This document shows, piece after piece, positions 26,401-41,097 of a stretch of DNA of 64,000 nucleotides. Position 1 is the first letter of the stretch; every line of letters starts with the position of its first letter. Below the pieces are notes generated by a model. It searched no databases and was not told where the DNA came from. It saw only the letters and a program-made list of their open reading frames with translations. The translations under genes and the position numbers were made by a program. This DNA is from Siphlonurus alternatus (Eukaryota > Arthropoda > Insecta > Ephemeroptera > Siphlonuridae): the NCBI GenBank assembly GCA_949825025.1, contig OX463780.1:18821480-18885479 (forward strand), given 5' to 3'.

Positions 26401-26600
26401 CTGATGATTTTTTTTCCGTGTACTAAAAGATGATAAAATATCCCGATGAAATATTTTTCTCCGTGTACTAAAGGGTGATGTAATTACTCGGACGTGCCCC
26501 GCGATTGCTGCGCGCGGTCACAATATACACCTCGTCATGCCGGTACCCAGAATCTCAGTCCATTGAGACGCCATATAAGGAGGATGGAAAGGCAAATTAT
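26401..26600. other. Direct repeat beside a GC-rich patch
   Basis: CCGTGTACTAAA followed by GATGAT-like sequence occurs twice about 45 bp apart (26416 and 26461). A CpG-bearing patch follows (GGACGTGCCCCGCG, GCGCGCGG) to about 26580. Function unknown. Confidence 0.4.
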
Positions 26601-28240
26601 ATTCTCATAGAAGCATGCATACGCAAATTAGCGACTTGTATTTTTAATTACTTTTAATTGCTATACAAGAAAGTTAATCATCTTACAATGATATCATGCA
26701 TATATTAATAATAAAACTTTATTGAAATTGAATATGACTGCTGAATGCTTAATAAAATTTTACCTCGCCATATATAATTATTTAGACTTTCAATGATTTT
26801 TCAACAAATTGTCTAATATTTTAAAACTTATCTTCCAAATAATTCAAGTTAGTATAAACAAATAAACTTGATTTAAAAAATACATAATTCATTTTTCTAT
26901 TCAACTGCAGGTAATAGAAATAAAGATATAATACATGAATATATATATAATTATAATTATATACATTTTTAATTCTTTGTTTATTTTGAACAAATATATT
27001 TCAGCTGAAATTAATTTATTCATGAAATAACTAGATAAGAAATAAACCATAATTTAACAAAATAATGTCCTAAATTTTCCTCATATATATAACAAACTTA
27101 TCATATATTACGGTCAGTGAACGAATTAGGTACATATCCAACAAACAATATTTGAATATAATATATAGTCAGCATTATATTCACGGACTGACCATGATCA
27201 GTATGTACCAGTATGAATATATTTATATATGTGTGTTAACATTGAACAAACGAAGCGTGAAAGAACAATTGAGTATTGCGTAAACATATGTTTTGTATAT
27301 ATAGTACCCGCGGTATAACATACAGAGAAAAGGGGGTTTGTTATAGATGGAGATGGTAGTTATATACTGGTTGCTTTTGAATATAATATACAATAAGGTA
27401 ACCATGGTTACATGTCAACTCTATATTATATCTAACTTTGTTCCTGTGTACTAATAACATATAGGCTCGTGTATATAATACGTATATATCTTGTATATAA
27501 TTCGATATATATGCGAAACATTCTACACACTGGACGAACAACTCAAATGAAATGGATGGCCATGTATTCTGTTCAACTACGGTAATAAATTCTCTTCTCT
27601 GTGATAACTACAACAGTATAGAAAAAAAAGGAGGGAGAGAAAGGAGGTATTGGAATGGTGTTTCAAAAAGAAATAAATAAATTTAATATTTTTTTTTAAA
27701 TAAAAAAAAAAAAAAAAATCTACTTCATCTATTGACAGAAAAGAATACAGTTTGGTAAAATTCAACTTTTTTAAATTTTATTTTAAAAATCAAACAGATT
27801 TTATTAAATGAATATATTAGTTAAAAAATATATACTTGAATATATAAAGAAATAATAACTTTATCTTTTTTATATATAAGAAATTTACATACATTTTTTT
27901 GGCTTTCATTTATATTTAGAATATTTTATGGTAAAAATTTTTTATGCTAAAAATACTAAATTAATAAAAATGTAGAATAAGAATTCATCGATATTTCTTT
28001 CCTTTGCAAAGATTTGCAAGAAGAAATAGAAAAAAATGAAGTTTTTTTTTATCACAAATTACGATGAGGCAATTCAAATGTCAGGTTAATGAAGACAGGG
28101 TTGTTTTAAGAATGGAAATTAAGAGACATAAGTTGAAAACAATGGAATTTTCTTATTTCAATTTACTATAATATTGAAGAGCAAAAGAAGAGAATGCATG
28201 GGTGAATATTTTGGTGGGACATGCACTGCATTGTAAAACA
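26601..28240. other. AT-rich stretch
   Basis: No gene or element recognised. An A run lies near 27702-27718. Confidence 0.6.
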
Positions 28241-28300
28241 GAGCACGATCACTGGAGTAACAGGTTCGAGTCCAGGGTATGACCATAAAGCTGTGGCATG
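28225..28300 (+). mobile_element. Possible tRNA-like (SINE) fragment
   Basis: GGTTCGAGTCC at 28263-28273 fits the Pol III B-box consensus exactly and sits in a locally GC-richer stretch (CACGATCACTGGAGTAACAG). No convincing A box or tRNA cloverleaf was found upstream, so it is at most a decayed SINE head or a chance match. Confidence 0.3.
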
Positions 28301-29754
28301 AATCTTTACAGCCTTCCAATAGAATGATTTATAGTCATGTTATATTGAACAGTAATTGATATAATTGTTTATTATTTAATTGTTTTTGTATTTTCATGAT
28401 ACGGTTGAATAACTATAGAAATTATATGTGTATTAATTATATTTAAATTGAAAACGATGCCTTTATAGAGCTCTATATTTAGAACGGATTTAGTTTCAGC
28501 ACTAAAGGGGTTACATTATTTTATTTTATTATATAATATTTTACTAAAAATGTGCTAAATCATTACTTAAGAGATTTTTGTGTGGGAGTGTTGTTATTAA
28601 TAACTTGAGTTAAAATTCCACGGTATTAATATTTTCTGTAATCTGATGTGAGGCTCATATTTTTTTTTTTATTTTTTTTTTTTTTATTTTTTTTTTATGA
28701 ATTTCATGCAGCTAATTTTTGAAACTTCAAAATATATAATAAATTTGAAATCAGTTTCTACTTTATAAAATATATTGATGTAACAAAAGTATTATATTTT
28801 AAACTTTAAGCTACAAATTTCATCTGCTATTTTGTTCTCCGACATGATGATTACACGGGAAAAAGTTGTAACTCTAAAAAACAACGAACATTTGTTAGAA
28901 ACAAACCAATAAATTTAAACATTGATTCACATTCATTAAAACAACGTGTTATAAGTATATTATGTAGCCGCTGCCAATTAAAATGGTTTAAATACACGAG
29001 TACGTAAGCACGAATAATAAATACCAAACTGTAATTACCAATCAATGATTGACAGCTATTCATTTACCTATCTGTCACACCTGTGTGAGTTTACTATTAC
29101 GCTTTGTTTAACAGAGGGAAAAATTGTTGTCAAATGTGTTAATTTTTTTTTATGTTTATAACTTTGTTATATACATATATATTGGCGACAGATTGTAACA
29201 AGGTTTGGGATTCATTACAATGTGCGATTGGCAAATCATAAATATTTCATAACAATGTTACGTCATGCCACTGATTGGAGGGTAAAAAGTATAACACTCA
29301 TAAAATAGTAAAATGTCTTCATATCTTTTCGCATATATCTTTTTGTGTTTGGAACATAAATGAAGCGGATAATATTATAATATATAATACAGTATGAATA
29401 TTATATATACATTATTTTGCTCCTTTTGTGCTAACGTAACTCTTTTCAAGATTCTGAACAAGTTACGTAATTTCAAAGAAAGATGACAACAGAGGGACAG
29501 TTTAAACAGTTTGGGCGTACATGATAAACTTAGAACTAGTGGCGTAGAGTATTAACTTAACTGTTCAGCTTAATGGATGTACTTTACTGAACATATAAGC
29601 ACAAAAGTGTACACCCAGTACACCGTTCAACGTTTAAGTCACGTTAAATATTTATATTTTTTATAAAATTGAAAAGTTGAAACATAAAAAATCTTTGCTG
29701 TATTCACATACTTCATATCGTCCAGAATAATGAGCTACTGCTTACCATGATCTC
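28301..29754. other. AT-rich stretch
   Basis: T-rich runs at 28660-28697. A word AGTGGCGTAG near 29539 resembles the hAT terminus at 3537, but no element was defined. Confidence 0.55.
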
Positions 29755-29876
29755 GTTGCAATAATGAGCTATCTGCATGCTATTTCAGGTGAGCTCAAAA
29801 TTGAGCTTAATTTTACAACAATTTACAGCTCATAATTAAGCTCACCTGATATAGCAGATAGCTCATTATTTCGAAC
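29755..29876. mobile_element. Inverted-repeat element (MITE), about 122 bp
   Basis: Left arm ATAATGAGCTATCTGC then CAGGTGAGCT, right arm AGCTCACCTG then GCAGATAGCTCATTAT. The arms are over 45 bp, imperfect, with a short AT-rich centre. A partial extra copy of the end (GAATAATGAGCTACTGC) lies just upstream near 29725, suggesting a nested or duplicated terminus. Confidence 0.88.
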
Positions 29877-32800
29877 AAAAGAGACGTAGTGTCTTGTCTA
29901 TAAATAACTCAAAATAAGTATCCTCTAGCTGTAAGGCTATATATATATTTGTACCAGTTAAGTCTAAAAAAATGTTTTTAACAAAAATACACAACAATAT
30001 CTATAACAATAAAGCTCCCAATGCTATGAAATATTGAAAAAAAAAATATATTGTACGCATAATAGAAAAAAAAGGCAATTGTAAACGTGTAAGATATATA
30101 AAAAAGACCACCGAATAATATAAAGTATTCACAGAAGGAAATAAACGATCATATATTTTTTATATTACATTTTTGTTGACTTTTTTTTTATCTGAATAGT
30201 AACACTTTAGTATCAAAACATTTTCTCCGTTTTTTTGAATGTTTATTGTAAAAAGAGGAAAAGGCATAGTGTGGGTGGTTAAAGTTCATATTAGATGCAT
30301 TGCTATATAGAAGGTACCAGCGTAACTCTTGTGGAGACAGGATTGTAGGCAGTCATGCAGATTTGCTGTCATCGCGTCACAGGGAAGAGAGAGGACATAT
30401 TGTCAAAGTGTGTCGTTCATCCCCTCCAATTCCTGCACAACCACGCGAGCAAGTAAGCAAAACCCCGTAGAGACTCCATGACAACATCTCTACAGGAAAC
30501 ATAAGAATAACAAAATTCCTCAAGGAGAAAAAAAAGTTGCAACCAAGGGAAAAAAATATATATATTTAATCTAAGGAGAAGAAAACAGTTTAGAAAAAAG
30601 GCAGAAAAAAAAAAGAATTGTGTTTATTTTATTCGTATTTGTTAAAGAATTGAAAATCCTATTTATATACAAAAAGTAAAAATGTTATTTTTAAATAAAA
30701 TGTAAAATCAATAAATAGCTAACATTACGTTGGAATTTTGGTGCCTGATCTTCATACTATTCACAGTTAATGTATACATTGACATTCTAAAAGTTCCATG
30801 TCATTTTATGTTTAAACAATGCCTTCAAATAATTAATTAAGAATTATGACCATACATATGTTTATATATTATTTAATTAAACCCCACCCCTCCAGCTACT
30901 TTTGCCAAATTATTACTTGTTAAATTTGCTAGTAAAGTATTATCCATTCCATCCTGATGATAGCAATATATAGTATAAACACAACATAATGCAGCTGTTA
31001 TTATATGTATATGCATTGGCTTTCATATAACTTCACTGGTTGGGTTGTAGACTAGGATGAGTAGCCTATACTAAAGGTTGTAAGGTCCTTACAGCGTTGT
31101 GAGGGAAAGTTGGGTTCTTTCTGAATGGTTGAGATATGGAGTCATTTAACCCTTCCTGTATACAACAAACTGTATGTACTATCCACCTACTATACAGAAG
31201 TACGAATAAAAGCTTTATCTAGGCCTAAAAAAATACTGTTTCCTTACCCGGTTATATATTGTGGACCTACTGATGGTGTGTTGTTGAAAGCATTGGACAT
31301 ACTGTACAGCACATGCTTTTCTGTGAAACTTTTTCTTAGACCTCTCTATCCCAGTCTCCCAATTACGAAGGAACTACATCTCTCTTTTTATTCTTTTTTT
31401 CTATTATTGCTGACTTGACTTAGGTTTCATATTATAAAATTATATTTCTTTATGACGAATAGTATATCAAAATGAAATTAAAAATAATGAAGAACATTCA
31501 CTTTCATTAAAAATATCAAATCTTATACTTATTTTTATTTAGATATTTAAATTAATTATCAAATATATTCAGCTTATAGCATCCACCTATATTGTGTAGA
31601 TACGCAGAAATATAAATATTAAAATTAATGTACATTGAATTTAAGTACAAAAAAAAGAAAACAGTAAAGTTTATAATGTATATTCGTTATAGTACAAATA
31701 ATTATGATGAAGACAGACATTAGACAGTATAGCATACATTCTGTATCTATACATAATATTCTATTCATAAAGGATGATTTATGATTTATAATAATATTAG
31801 GAATATATTGAATAATATTTTCATTGCTTTTCATAAACTTTACGTATCATTTGGTGTATACTGGGCAATCTACGCCTTTTCTTTATATGATGCACCACAA
31901 AAACTCTAAATTTGAAGTTAATACATCAAATTTTATAGAAAACTACAATTTTTTTAATATTAATTTTAATAATAGGCATTTGAATATGCATGTCAGAATT
32001 ATTGAAATCAGTGTCAGTGTTTTGTGTTGCATCAAGGAAAGTTTTAAGTGAAGATTAAGTGATTTAAGTGAAGAGTGCCCAGCATACATAATATAACTGT
32101 AGCATGTAAAATATATCAAACCACTTCGCCTGATGAATTTTATAATGACTTTTCTGCTTTGCTCTAATTTCTCTGTTACCACCATGTTCATAAAAGGAAA
32201 AGGAATATATAGCAGCAACTAAAGAATAAGTATTGTTCTACAATTTTATAAAATCACCAATTAATTAATTAAATACATTAATGATTCGTTTTTATATTCA
32301 TGATATTAATAATACTAGCGAACGACAACATTTCACTGTCAAAATAGACAAGTTGGTAAGAAGTTATATCGCTCGAGAGGTGGTGGGATGTGAACTAGAG
32401 CAAGAAATATTATTTCTCTCCCACGCAGTGTCAAGTGGCAGCATCCCCTATAACGTGCTGCTCACGTATATACATTCACCCCTTCCCTTCCTACTAGCAG
32501 CAACCCTCCACCCCTTCCCCCTTCACTCGATATACGCATGGTGAATTCTGATCCGATTACGCGAATTAGCCTCGATTCAATTCTACTCGATTTTGCAGTA
32601 GATTTAGCAGAAACTCTCGCTCTTTCTCTCATTCCACTCAATGTTACTTGATGCTTCTCCACAACGCTACTCTCACACAAGAAACCTATTTGCTCCGTGT
32701 TTTAACAAACATTTTTTTTCTTTTTGTACGATGTCGTTTTTTTATTTCTCTTTCTCCCTCTTTCTCTTTCAAAATGTAATTTAAAAGAAAGAAGGGTAAA

Positions 32801-33112
32801 AAAAATATATTATATATACTTGATGTTTTTTAAGCTTAAAATGAGAAAAAATAAAATAACATAAAAATGCACTTTAAACTTTAAGTGTAATTTTGTTAAT
32901 TGAAAGTAAAAATATTTTTTTAAGAAAACGATGAGTACGATAAGTTGTAAATGAGTTTTTGTGTTTTAAAAAGTTTATTTATTTATATTTTCTTTTTTTA
33001 GACCGCAGATATATTGAAAAAGAAAACTAACCGAAGTCATGGATAGAAAAAAAAAAAAGAAACGAAACGAAACGAAACGAAGTGAAGGAAATTGCAATTC
33101 AAGCCTTTTTTG

Positions 33113-33113
<1 letters not shown>
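29877..33113. other. AT-rich stretch with a few GC-richer patches
   Basis: GC-richer patches lie at about 30300-30500 and 32330-32680. The latter has several TCGATT/ATTCGA-like words and pyrimidine runs. Frames of up to 97 codons (31125-31418, 31943-32218, 32281-32544) have no recognised domain. A (CGAAA)4 run lies at 33060-33081. Confidence 0.5.

Positions 33114-33185
<72 letters not shown>
33114..33185. repeat. (TA)n microsatellite, 36 units
   Basis: Uninterrupted TA tract. Confidence 0.98.
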
Positions 33186-33186
<1 letters not shown>

Positions 33187-33354
33187 GAAAAACCTTAAAA
33201 TTTAATTTTGAGGTAATTTAACATTTTCATTTTCATTTTTTTTTTTCAAATTGTGCATAGCATATTTTTTTCAATTTCTGGGTGGAGAAAATTAATACTC
33301 ATAATTAGCCATTACTTTTCCACCAGTAAGCCGGTAGAGTAAAAATAATTTGAT

Positions 33355-33543
<189 letters not shown>

Positions 33544-35386
33544 CTTTTAAATGGAAGACAGGAACAAGAAATAAGCATTTTTTTTTTCAGGAGTAAGACC
33601 AACAAATTTTCCAAGTGAAATCTATTTTAAACAATATTGCTGAAATATTTTACTTCATACCATAAGAATGCTGTTTAAGTTAAGGATTAATAAATTTCAT
33701 TTATATTTGTTAATATATGTTGTAATGCTATCTTCATCACAACTTTACTGTAATAGTCCTTGTTTAATCAACAAATTTGCATTTTAAAATACTTGTTTCA
33801 TTAGCTAGGTATTCGTGTCTTTAGTATATGTAAAAATTTGAATGTTTTTTTTTTATCAAGAAAATGTCAATTTAAAAATATATATAAGTAAAACCTGTTT
33901 TAAATATAATAAATTTATTTATAATCATATGATTTAGTAATTAATTGAAGCTTTTAAAATAAGTATAGGTCATTTTATTTACTATATCAACAAATAAGTA
34001 TAGATTGATTGAATTTTTGAATTTTAAATCAAGAAAGAGAGAAAACACGACAATGCTTTCAGTTTGAAGTTTAAGGAAGACAGAGAAAATGAGTTAGGTT
34101 GGATTTCTTTTCTCTCTAACTTCTCTCTCTCTCTCTCTTTTTTTTTTTTTTTTTTTTTTCTTCAGATAGACATTTCATGCACTGGGGAAAAGAAAATGGC
34201 TTAAGGTAGGTGGAGGGAGTTTGTGGACTATATACATATGTAAAAATACTTTTGCTTAACGTAATGGTGAGAGGAGAGAGAGAGAGATTTAAAGACAAGC
34301 TATACTATTCCCAACACCCCTCTTACCTTCATTTTTTATATAATCTCTATCACAAACGTTATAATAAGAACGTGTTGTGTCACATTCAGACAGATGACAT
34401 GATGAAACATGGTCTCATTTTATATTACTAAAGAATACAAATTTGAGCTTTAAGTACAGTATATGGTTTTGTTAGCTTGAACCTCCCTACAACGCTAAAT
34501 ACAGACGCTAACATTTCCACCTTGTCTTATGAATACAACGTTCGTAAGAGCTCATTTTGTATGACATCAAGATTTTTTTTATATATTATATACTGTATAT
34601 ATATTATAAAAATGCTTCATTCCTTTTCATACGGAAAGACTTTTAAAGACTTTTGGTTTTATATTTATAAAAAAAATCTTCTATTCAATTCTATTTAAAG
34701 GGTTAACAAAAACATTTTCCTGTACTGTGTCGTAATATTTTTTTTAACTTACATTTTAATAATAATATTGAAACATTTTCTTTTATAATAAATTCTAAGA
34801 AGTAGCACTTTTACATATAAGAGATGGTTTCTTATGTAAAAAAAATACAACAACAAATTGTCTGGCTATGTAATTAGTAAATGACTGCTTGAATTGAAAA
34901 ATTTTTACATTTTTTTTAAATGTTTTCTGTCAGAAGCACTTTTTTTTAAAACTTCATCATTCATTTTACGTCAATATTGTGCAATATATTGATAATGATT
35001 GTTATATCATCGGTAACGCAGGAAGAAGGAAAGATCCCAAATGCAAATTTTGGATTTATTAACATGGGTGCATCCTATTTTTTTTATTGTTTACAATATA
35101 AAAATATTCTATGTATAACAATTTAAAATTTCATAGGAAAATATTTTGCAGAAATCTTACTCTGCTCTAAAAGATAAAGCACTACGGCAGATATTAAAGT
35201 ATTAAAGCTATCAACAGTATATATAAACATTTCAAGCTTTTCTTAAAGATTTTTCTGTTCATATCTATATCTTTCCGATACATGGAAAAGACATAATCAA
35301 ATTTTATCTTGAACTACCTCCAGGCATCTAGCTCTCTCCCGTCGCTTATCAATATCTGTGAAACCTTACTGTTAGCTAAAAAAGGG
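33544..35386. other. AT-rich stretch
   Basis: A (CT)8 run joined to a T run lies at 34122-34159, with a short GA run at 34271-34287. No gene seen. Confidence 0.6.

Positions 35387-35424
<38 letters not shown>
35387..35424. repeat. Poly-A run (38)
   Basis: Longest homopolymer in the window. No retroelement body was recognised next to it. Confidence 0.97.
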
Positions 35425-35429
<5 letters not shown>

Positions 35430-38400
35430 TTTACCTTTCGCTTCTTCAAAGGTCGGGAAAAAAAGTGGCGAGCTGAGAATTGCGAGGAAAAAAATATATT
35501 GAGTGTTGCGAGAGAAAAACGTTACGATAGACAAGAAATACATTTTTTTTTTAGATATGCCAAATGCAAGTGTATGGTGGAACTTGGCTAGGTATATCAT
35601 CGATCCTTCCACATATATAATATGGCCAACTGTCAAATATAGGATTCAATAAAGTCTGTAGGTCTACCAACTTTTTTTTTTATAAAAAATGAGAAAAAGA
35701 GAAAAAAAGTAACATACGTCAAAAAAATTCTCCCCTTTGTGACCTTATGATGTCAAATCATCAGAACATACGTAACAATATGACAAGAAATTTCTTTCTC
35801 GTGTCGAGTTTTTTTTTCTTTCTTTTCTCACAAGAAAAATCTGAGATCAAAGAGATGAACTATGTCCACTCAACGCTCCTTAGAATTGTTACGGCTGCAC
35901 TATACCAGCGGGCTTCTCTTTCTCTGCAATATTTCTCACCAAAGATACAAAGGTCATAATGCTGCTGTATCATTTTTCTCAAAAGAGAAGTATATTCATT
36001 CTTTCTCATTATAATTTGAGGTTAAATGAGGTACCCTTTTAACATTGATATTTACACCAAAATTATGCTGTACATAGAAGATATTTATTAAGAAAGTGTC
36101 ATTTTCTATGCAAAACTCTATACTAGCTTTTTATGTCTTATACACGTGTATATCAAATTCCATTATGCACTAGACAAAGCTTTCATCTAGTAGGATCTTT
36201 TAGTTTAAATGTTTGTTACGTATTAATATATAGTAGTGAAGAATCCATTTTTAAGTGGACATGTTATGATAGAATAAGAAATCACAACGCCTGGAAATTA
36301 GGCAACTTTTTTAACGTTACGTTATATGCAGCAAATTTTTTTAATTTTTTATACAATAGACGATGATCTGCTCCTTTTTCAAACTTAACACATTGTTAAT
36401 CTCTTTATTGGTGCTATGCCTTTAGTCTTGATCACTTTTTCTCCGCAAGAGTGTATTTTAGCATACAAGTTTTCAAGTAAAATATATTTTACCGTTTAAC
36501 TTAAATAAACTTTTTTATTTTTCCACTTTAATAAACTAAAAACACAGAAGATAGAGACTCTTAAAAAAAATGCTATATTATATTCTTTATGAACTTGTAT
36601 AACAAAACTTTTATTGGGTTTTTAATTCCAACAATTACAAAAAAATAAACACGCTTAAATACGTAAAATAATGGTAATAACTATTGTTTTAAAACCGAAG
36701 CTATGGTTTGAAGCTATTTCCCATTAAATTGTTACTAAAAGTTTCTTCTATAAGTTTGACAATGGTAATTACTAATTAGCTAATTATCATCAACCTCAAG
36801 GTGTTTTCAGAGTTTCCTCTTTTTTGTTAAGAACTATAAGCATTGTCTGTTTTTTTTCTGTAACAAAATAAATGAAAAAAATCAATTTTCGTAACAATAA
36901 AACTCGCTTACACGAAGAAAATATTATCTCATAACAATAACGAGGGATAAATTTATTATTAATATTACTTATAACAATTTACACTAAACTGCCAACGGCA
37001 GTAAAAAATATAGATAGTAACAAAAAATTAATTTTTACAAGAATTAAAGAAATTCCTATTAACGCATTTGTTTTATTCGGTAAAAGAATACATCAATCTT
37101 AAGAACATAAATTAGTGGAGTAATGCCTATTATATAATTAATTATGTTTTATGTATATGCATGTTTCTGTTAATTTTTACTACTAATTTTAAGATTATAC
37201 AATATTGTGTTATGTTTAAGTTTTAAGGTATTTTCTATGTTTCTTGTCTCTATGTTGTATTATGTACAACCACAAAAGAGAAATAAATAAATAAAATAAA
37301 TATAGAAAAACTGTATTTAACCTTTTTGTACTCAGTTTATATTTCATTGTAGTTAAAAAATAATTATAATATGTAAAAGTCAGTGGTATGAACTTAAAAG
37401 TCATTAGTGCTCCGTTTAAGCAACAGTTTTAAAAGTTATATGTCGTGGTACTTGGCTGTATATATATATGCAGGAAAGACGACTACCTTATTTAAGAAAA
37501 TACTAACTTTAAGTAATCGTTCTTTACGCGTAACTTGCATCGTATATAGTTTCGCTTGAGATCTTTAGAACTTTAATAAAATACGTGTTTTGCATAACGC
37601 TCGAGCGGCTGCTTCTCCAGCCAATATATTCTTCCTCCTCCAGCGTTGCATCTCTGCAAGCATGCTGGGTCCAGTCAACCGTGAATATTGACACCTACCA
37701 ATATCACAGAGTTCTATCTTTTATTAAATTAAAAACATTCCATCACTTTTTCTTACATTTTCTCTCTTTTTTATTTCTTTCTTCTTTGTGTTTCTCTCAA
37801 AAAATTTAATAATCATACTTTATATGATAATATTATAGTAAAATAAGATGGGCTGAATTTATAATGTTTGGAGATATATAACAAAGGATGCTGAAGTGAA
37901 TTTTACTTGCCAAGAATTTAGTTTGAAGATTATGCATTTTAAAATAAGATTACTAATATTGCATGTATACGTAACCTTTATAAAAACAAAATGTTTTGTG
38001 ATTTCTCTTCATTAATTTTTAATTCAAGGAAAAGAAAATTGTAATTTTGAGATATTTCAAAGTTACAAAAACAATATTTTATAAAATTTATTTACGACTG
38101 AAGTTTTGAAGCTTCGTCTATTTTTTTTTTCTTTTTAATTGAGAAATTATTATATTGTGTACTGGTATTATGAGATGCAATTTCTGCAGCATATAAATGA
38201 CTGATTGTTTTACAAAATATTTATAATACTTAATATATAAAGAAAAAATCCAGTTTAATGATTTAAACTGAATAAATAAATAAAATAAAATTCAGAATAA
38301 AATTCTTTATGAATGTGTTGAATTTTGCATATACCTGCAGGAAATCTGATGAAGGGAATGAAAATAAAGATAGCAAAAATGCAATGTCTGAAAACCTTTA

Positions 38401-39300
38401 AAGGCTGCATTAATAATACTGAATTAATTAAAAAATAAAAGAAATCAATATGTTAAAAAATACGATAGAAAATAGTTATATTTATATATGCAAATAAAAA
38501 TTTGCAATCAAAATTAGAGTTATTTATACAAAAATTTCAAATGGAGAAAATGCCTATCTATAGTACGACTTCAGATACGAAAAAAGTACGAATTGTCTTC
38601 ATTTTTCTCCTTTTTTTATTTGACAGTTTCATTTCTAAGTCATACTAATTCTAAAATTTACATTTTATATGAAAAAAAAAGTGGAATGAAAGTTTGAGAA
38701 AGAAAAAATTTGAATTTTAATTTAATAGTAAAATCTCGTAACTTTTTTATGTATTTGAAAAAAAAAATGAATAAAACTATTTGCATGTTGTGAAATGATC
38801 TTCTTACAAGCTTTAGGCATTAGAGGAGAAATATATAATATATATTTATAAGAATGGAGAAAAAAAAACTTACATTGAAAGGAAACATAAAAGCTGGTTG
38901 AAAATGGAAGTATGAAATTTTACGCCTTGAAGCATCTTGAAAATAGGTATGCCACGTTATCTTTTTTCCGCACTTACACAGGGACTGTTATACGTCCTGC
39001 TTTACCGAATACAAGCATAACGTTATTATTATTATACTTTTGAATAGCCATGGGTATTTCCTTACTACCATAATCATTATTATGATAATATGCCACCACA
39101 AAACAATCGTAAATGTGTTTTTTATTATCAATAAAGCAATCGTTTTTTAGACTTAAATTACCTGTTAACTATTATATGTTAATATATGACATCAAAATTG
39201 TAGTGAAAAACATTGTTTACATTGATTATCATTTCAATGTTAATTATATATTGACTAAAAAAAAAAAATTAACTTGTCATGATTTTTTTTAATTGCAGCG
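35425..39300. other. AT-rich stretch of 3.9 kb
   Basis: Featureless apart from homopolymer runs and a small GC rise at about 37595-37690 (CTCGAGCGGCTGC). Frames up to 86 codons show nothing recognisable. Confidence 0.6.
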
Positions 39301-39850
39301 TCTGGTAATTAATTCCAGGCCCCCTCCCAATATAAATTCTACGAATCCTTTTAGATTGGAACGCATGCCGTAGCAGACAAGCTTGTTGTCACGTATAATT
39401 CCAATGAGGGAACTATGGAAACATCAAATAGGATGGTCCACTACACTACTTTTTATCTTTGTTAGAGGTACCCTGTACTGGCCTGTACAGTCTTCCTCAA
39501 TAACAGTGCGACAGTATGTTCAGTCGCAGTAAAAATTAGTGTATAAGCTGCACCAATCACTGTTTCCCACTCGACTAACTATGCAAATAAACGCTGATGC
39601 TTTGCTACTCTCTGTACACCTTATGACAGCACAAATTTTACTCGTGTCTTATTTGCTATAAAGCTGCAGTTTTAAGACACAAAGAATGCAGATTTTCAAT
39701 TTAGAGAGGTTATAAAACAGCATCCTAGCCATTTCTAAAACGTTCTAGCTCACTACGTCAAAATTGGCTGCGTAATATATCGCCCCCAATCAAAGAAACG
39801 CTCGTGGTCTCCCGAAGTGTATAATGCATATTAAATGATAAAGTTATGTA
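39301..39850. other. GC-richer patch with core-motif fragment
   Basis: TGAGGGAACTATGGAAACATCA (39405-39426) resembles the SINE-core hairpin in decayed form. TGTACTGGCCTGTACAG is a short palindrome near 39473. CCCGAAGTGTATAAT near 39811 belongs to a recurring short motif. No coding region recognised. Confidence 0.4.
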
Positions 39851-40527
39851 TGCATGTGAGAAAAATCGTAGTGGTTTACCTAGCATAATTTTTAGAGAAG
39901 GTCATCAATCTATCTACGCTCAGCAATGTTTGATGTCAATAATTTGTTCGCTGTGATTTAAACAGTATTGTTACATATCATCAAATAAAACTATACATTG
40001 AGTAAATATTGTGTTCAAACAATTAATTTATATAAAAGATACAAATTAAATAGAGTACCAGATGATATAATACGATACCTACTACCTCTAGGGCTATAAT
40101 ACTACAAATTTAATTCAATTACAAAATGGATAAAGCTTTTAGCTTTTTTATATATTAAAAAATGTAATAATATTTTAATTTAAAAAAAAATGCAACACAT
40201 AACAAAAAACATGTTGTAATTTTCACTTTTTTGTAATAACTATTATTATGTTCACACTATAATAGAGATTCAACGTTTCGTGATAGGTTTGTTGTGATGT
40301 AATATATTTAATTTATTACTTAACGTATATTAATTTTACATGCTGAAAAGCTAAAATTTGCTACATTTATATTATACCTGTTTTTTTCTACTTCAAATCA
40401 GAGTTTAAAAAAATCATCGTAATATTAAAAAATAAAAATTCATGAAACAAGAATTGATATGACATGACGTTCTTTCATTGGGGATTTAAATAATAGGTTT
40501 CAAAATCTCAGATAAGATATATTTTAT
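39851..40527. other. AT-rich stretch
   Basis: Nothing recognised. Confidence 0.6.
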
Positions 40528-40891
40528 AATAGACAATAATGGTTGCATTTTTTTATTTCATAATTAGAAAATATACATAAAATAATGCTTTTATGAATTT
40601 TTTCAGATTTTTTGGAGTGCGGGAACTAATTCTAAAAAAATATTTAAAATATCTGAATTATGGTGGTACATCTGATGGGACAACCGTGACGTCATTTTTC
40701 CATGCTGTGATTGGCTATTGATGACGTCATGGTTGTCCAATCAGGTGTACCACCCTAATTCAGATATTTTAAATATTTTTTTTAAAATTAGTTCCCGCAC
40801 TCCAAAAAATCTGAAAAAATTCAGAAAAAGCATAATTTTATGTATATTTTCTAGTTATGAAATAAGAAACATGCAACCATTATTGTCTATT
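40528..40891. mobile_element. Long inverted-repeat (foldback) MITE, 364 bp
   Basis: The left arm starts AATAGACAATAATGGTTGCA and the right arm ends TGCAACCATTATTGTCTATT. The arms pair over about 160 bp with few differences. The centre holds GTGATTGGCTATTG (a CCAAT-type word) between two TGACGTCA sites (40687-40694 and 40722-40729). Blocks TTTTTTCAGATTTTTT, GGGAACTA and the TGACGTCA centre match the element at 6720-7040. The plus-strand frame beginning at 40718 covers the right arm and is not a gene. Confidence 0.93.
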
Positions 40892-41097
40892 GATGGTCAC
40901 AACTCTTTTTACTCCATGCTTGAAATCTTCCAAATTAATATTGAAAACAACGTGAAGTTTCTATATTTGTTTTATATGTGCACAGACCTCACCTTATCAA
41001 TTTAAGGCAGCATTGTCATATAATTCCAAGTACACTTTCATATTTTTTTGCAAAATATTTTTCAAATCGTCAAAATTTCTAGTAATATACCAGTTAA

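Noticed and set aside
31125..31418. 97-codon plus-strand protein
   Set aside because: No domain, no codon pattern distinct from flanks, no splice context.
40718..41005. 95-codon plus-strand protein
   Set aside because: Its first half is the right arm of a foldback element; the rest is AT-rich.
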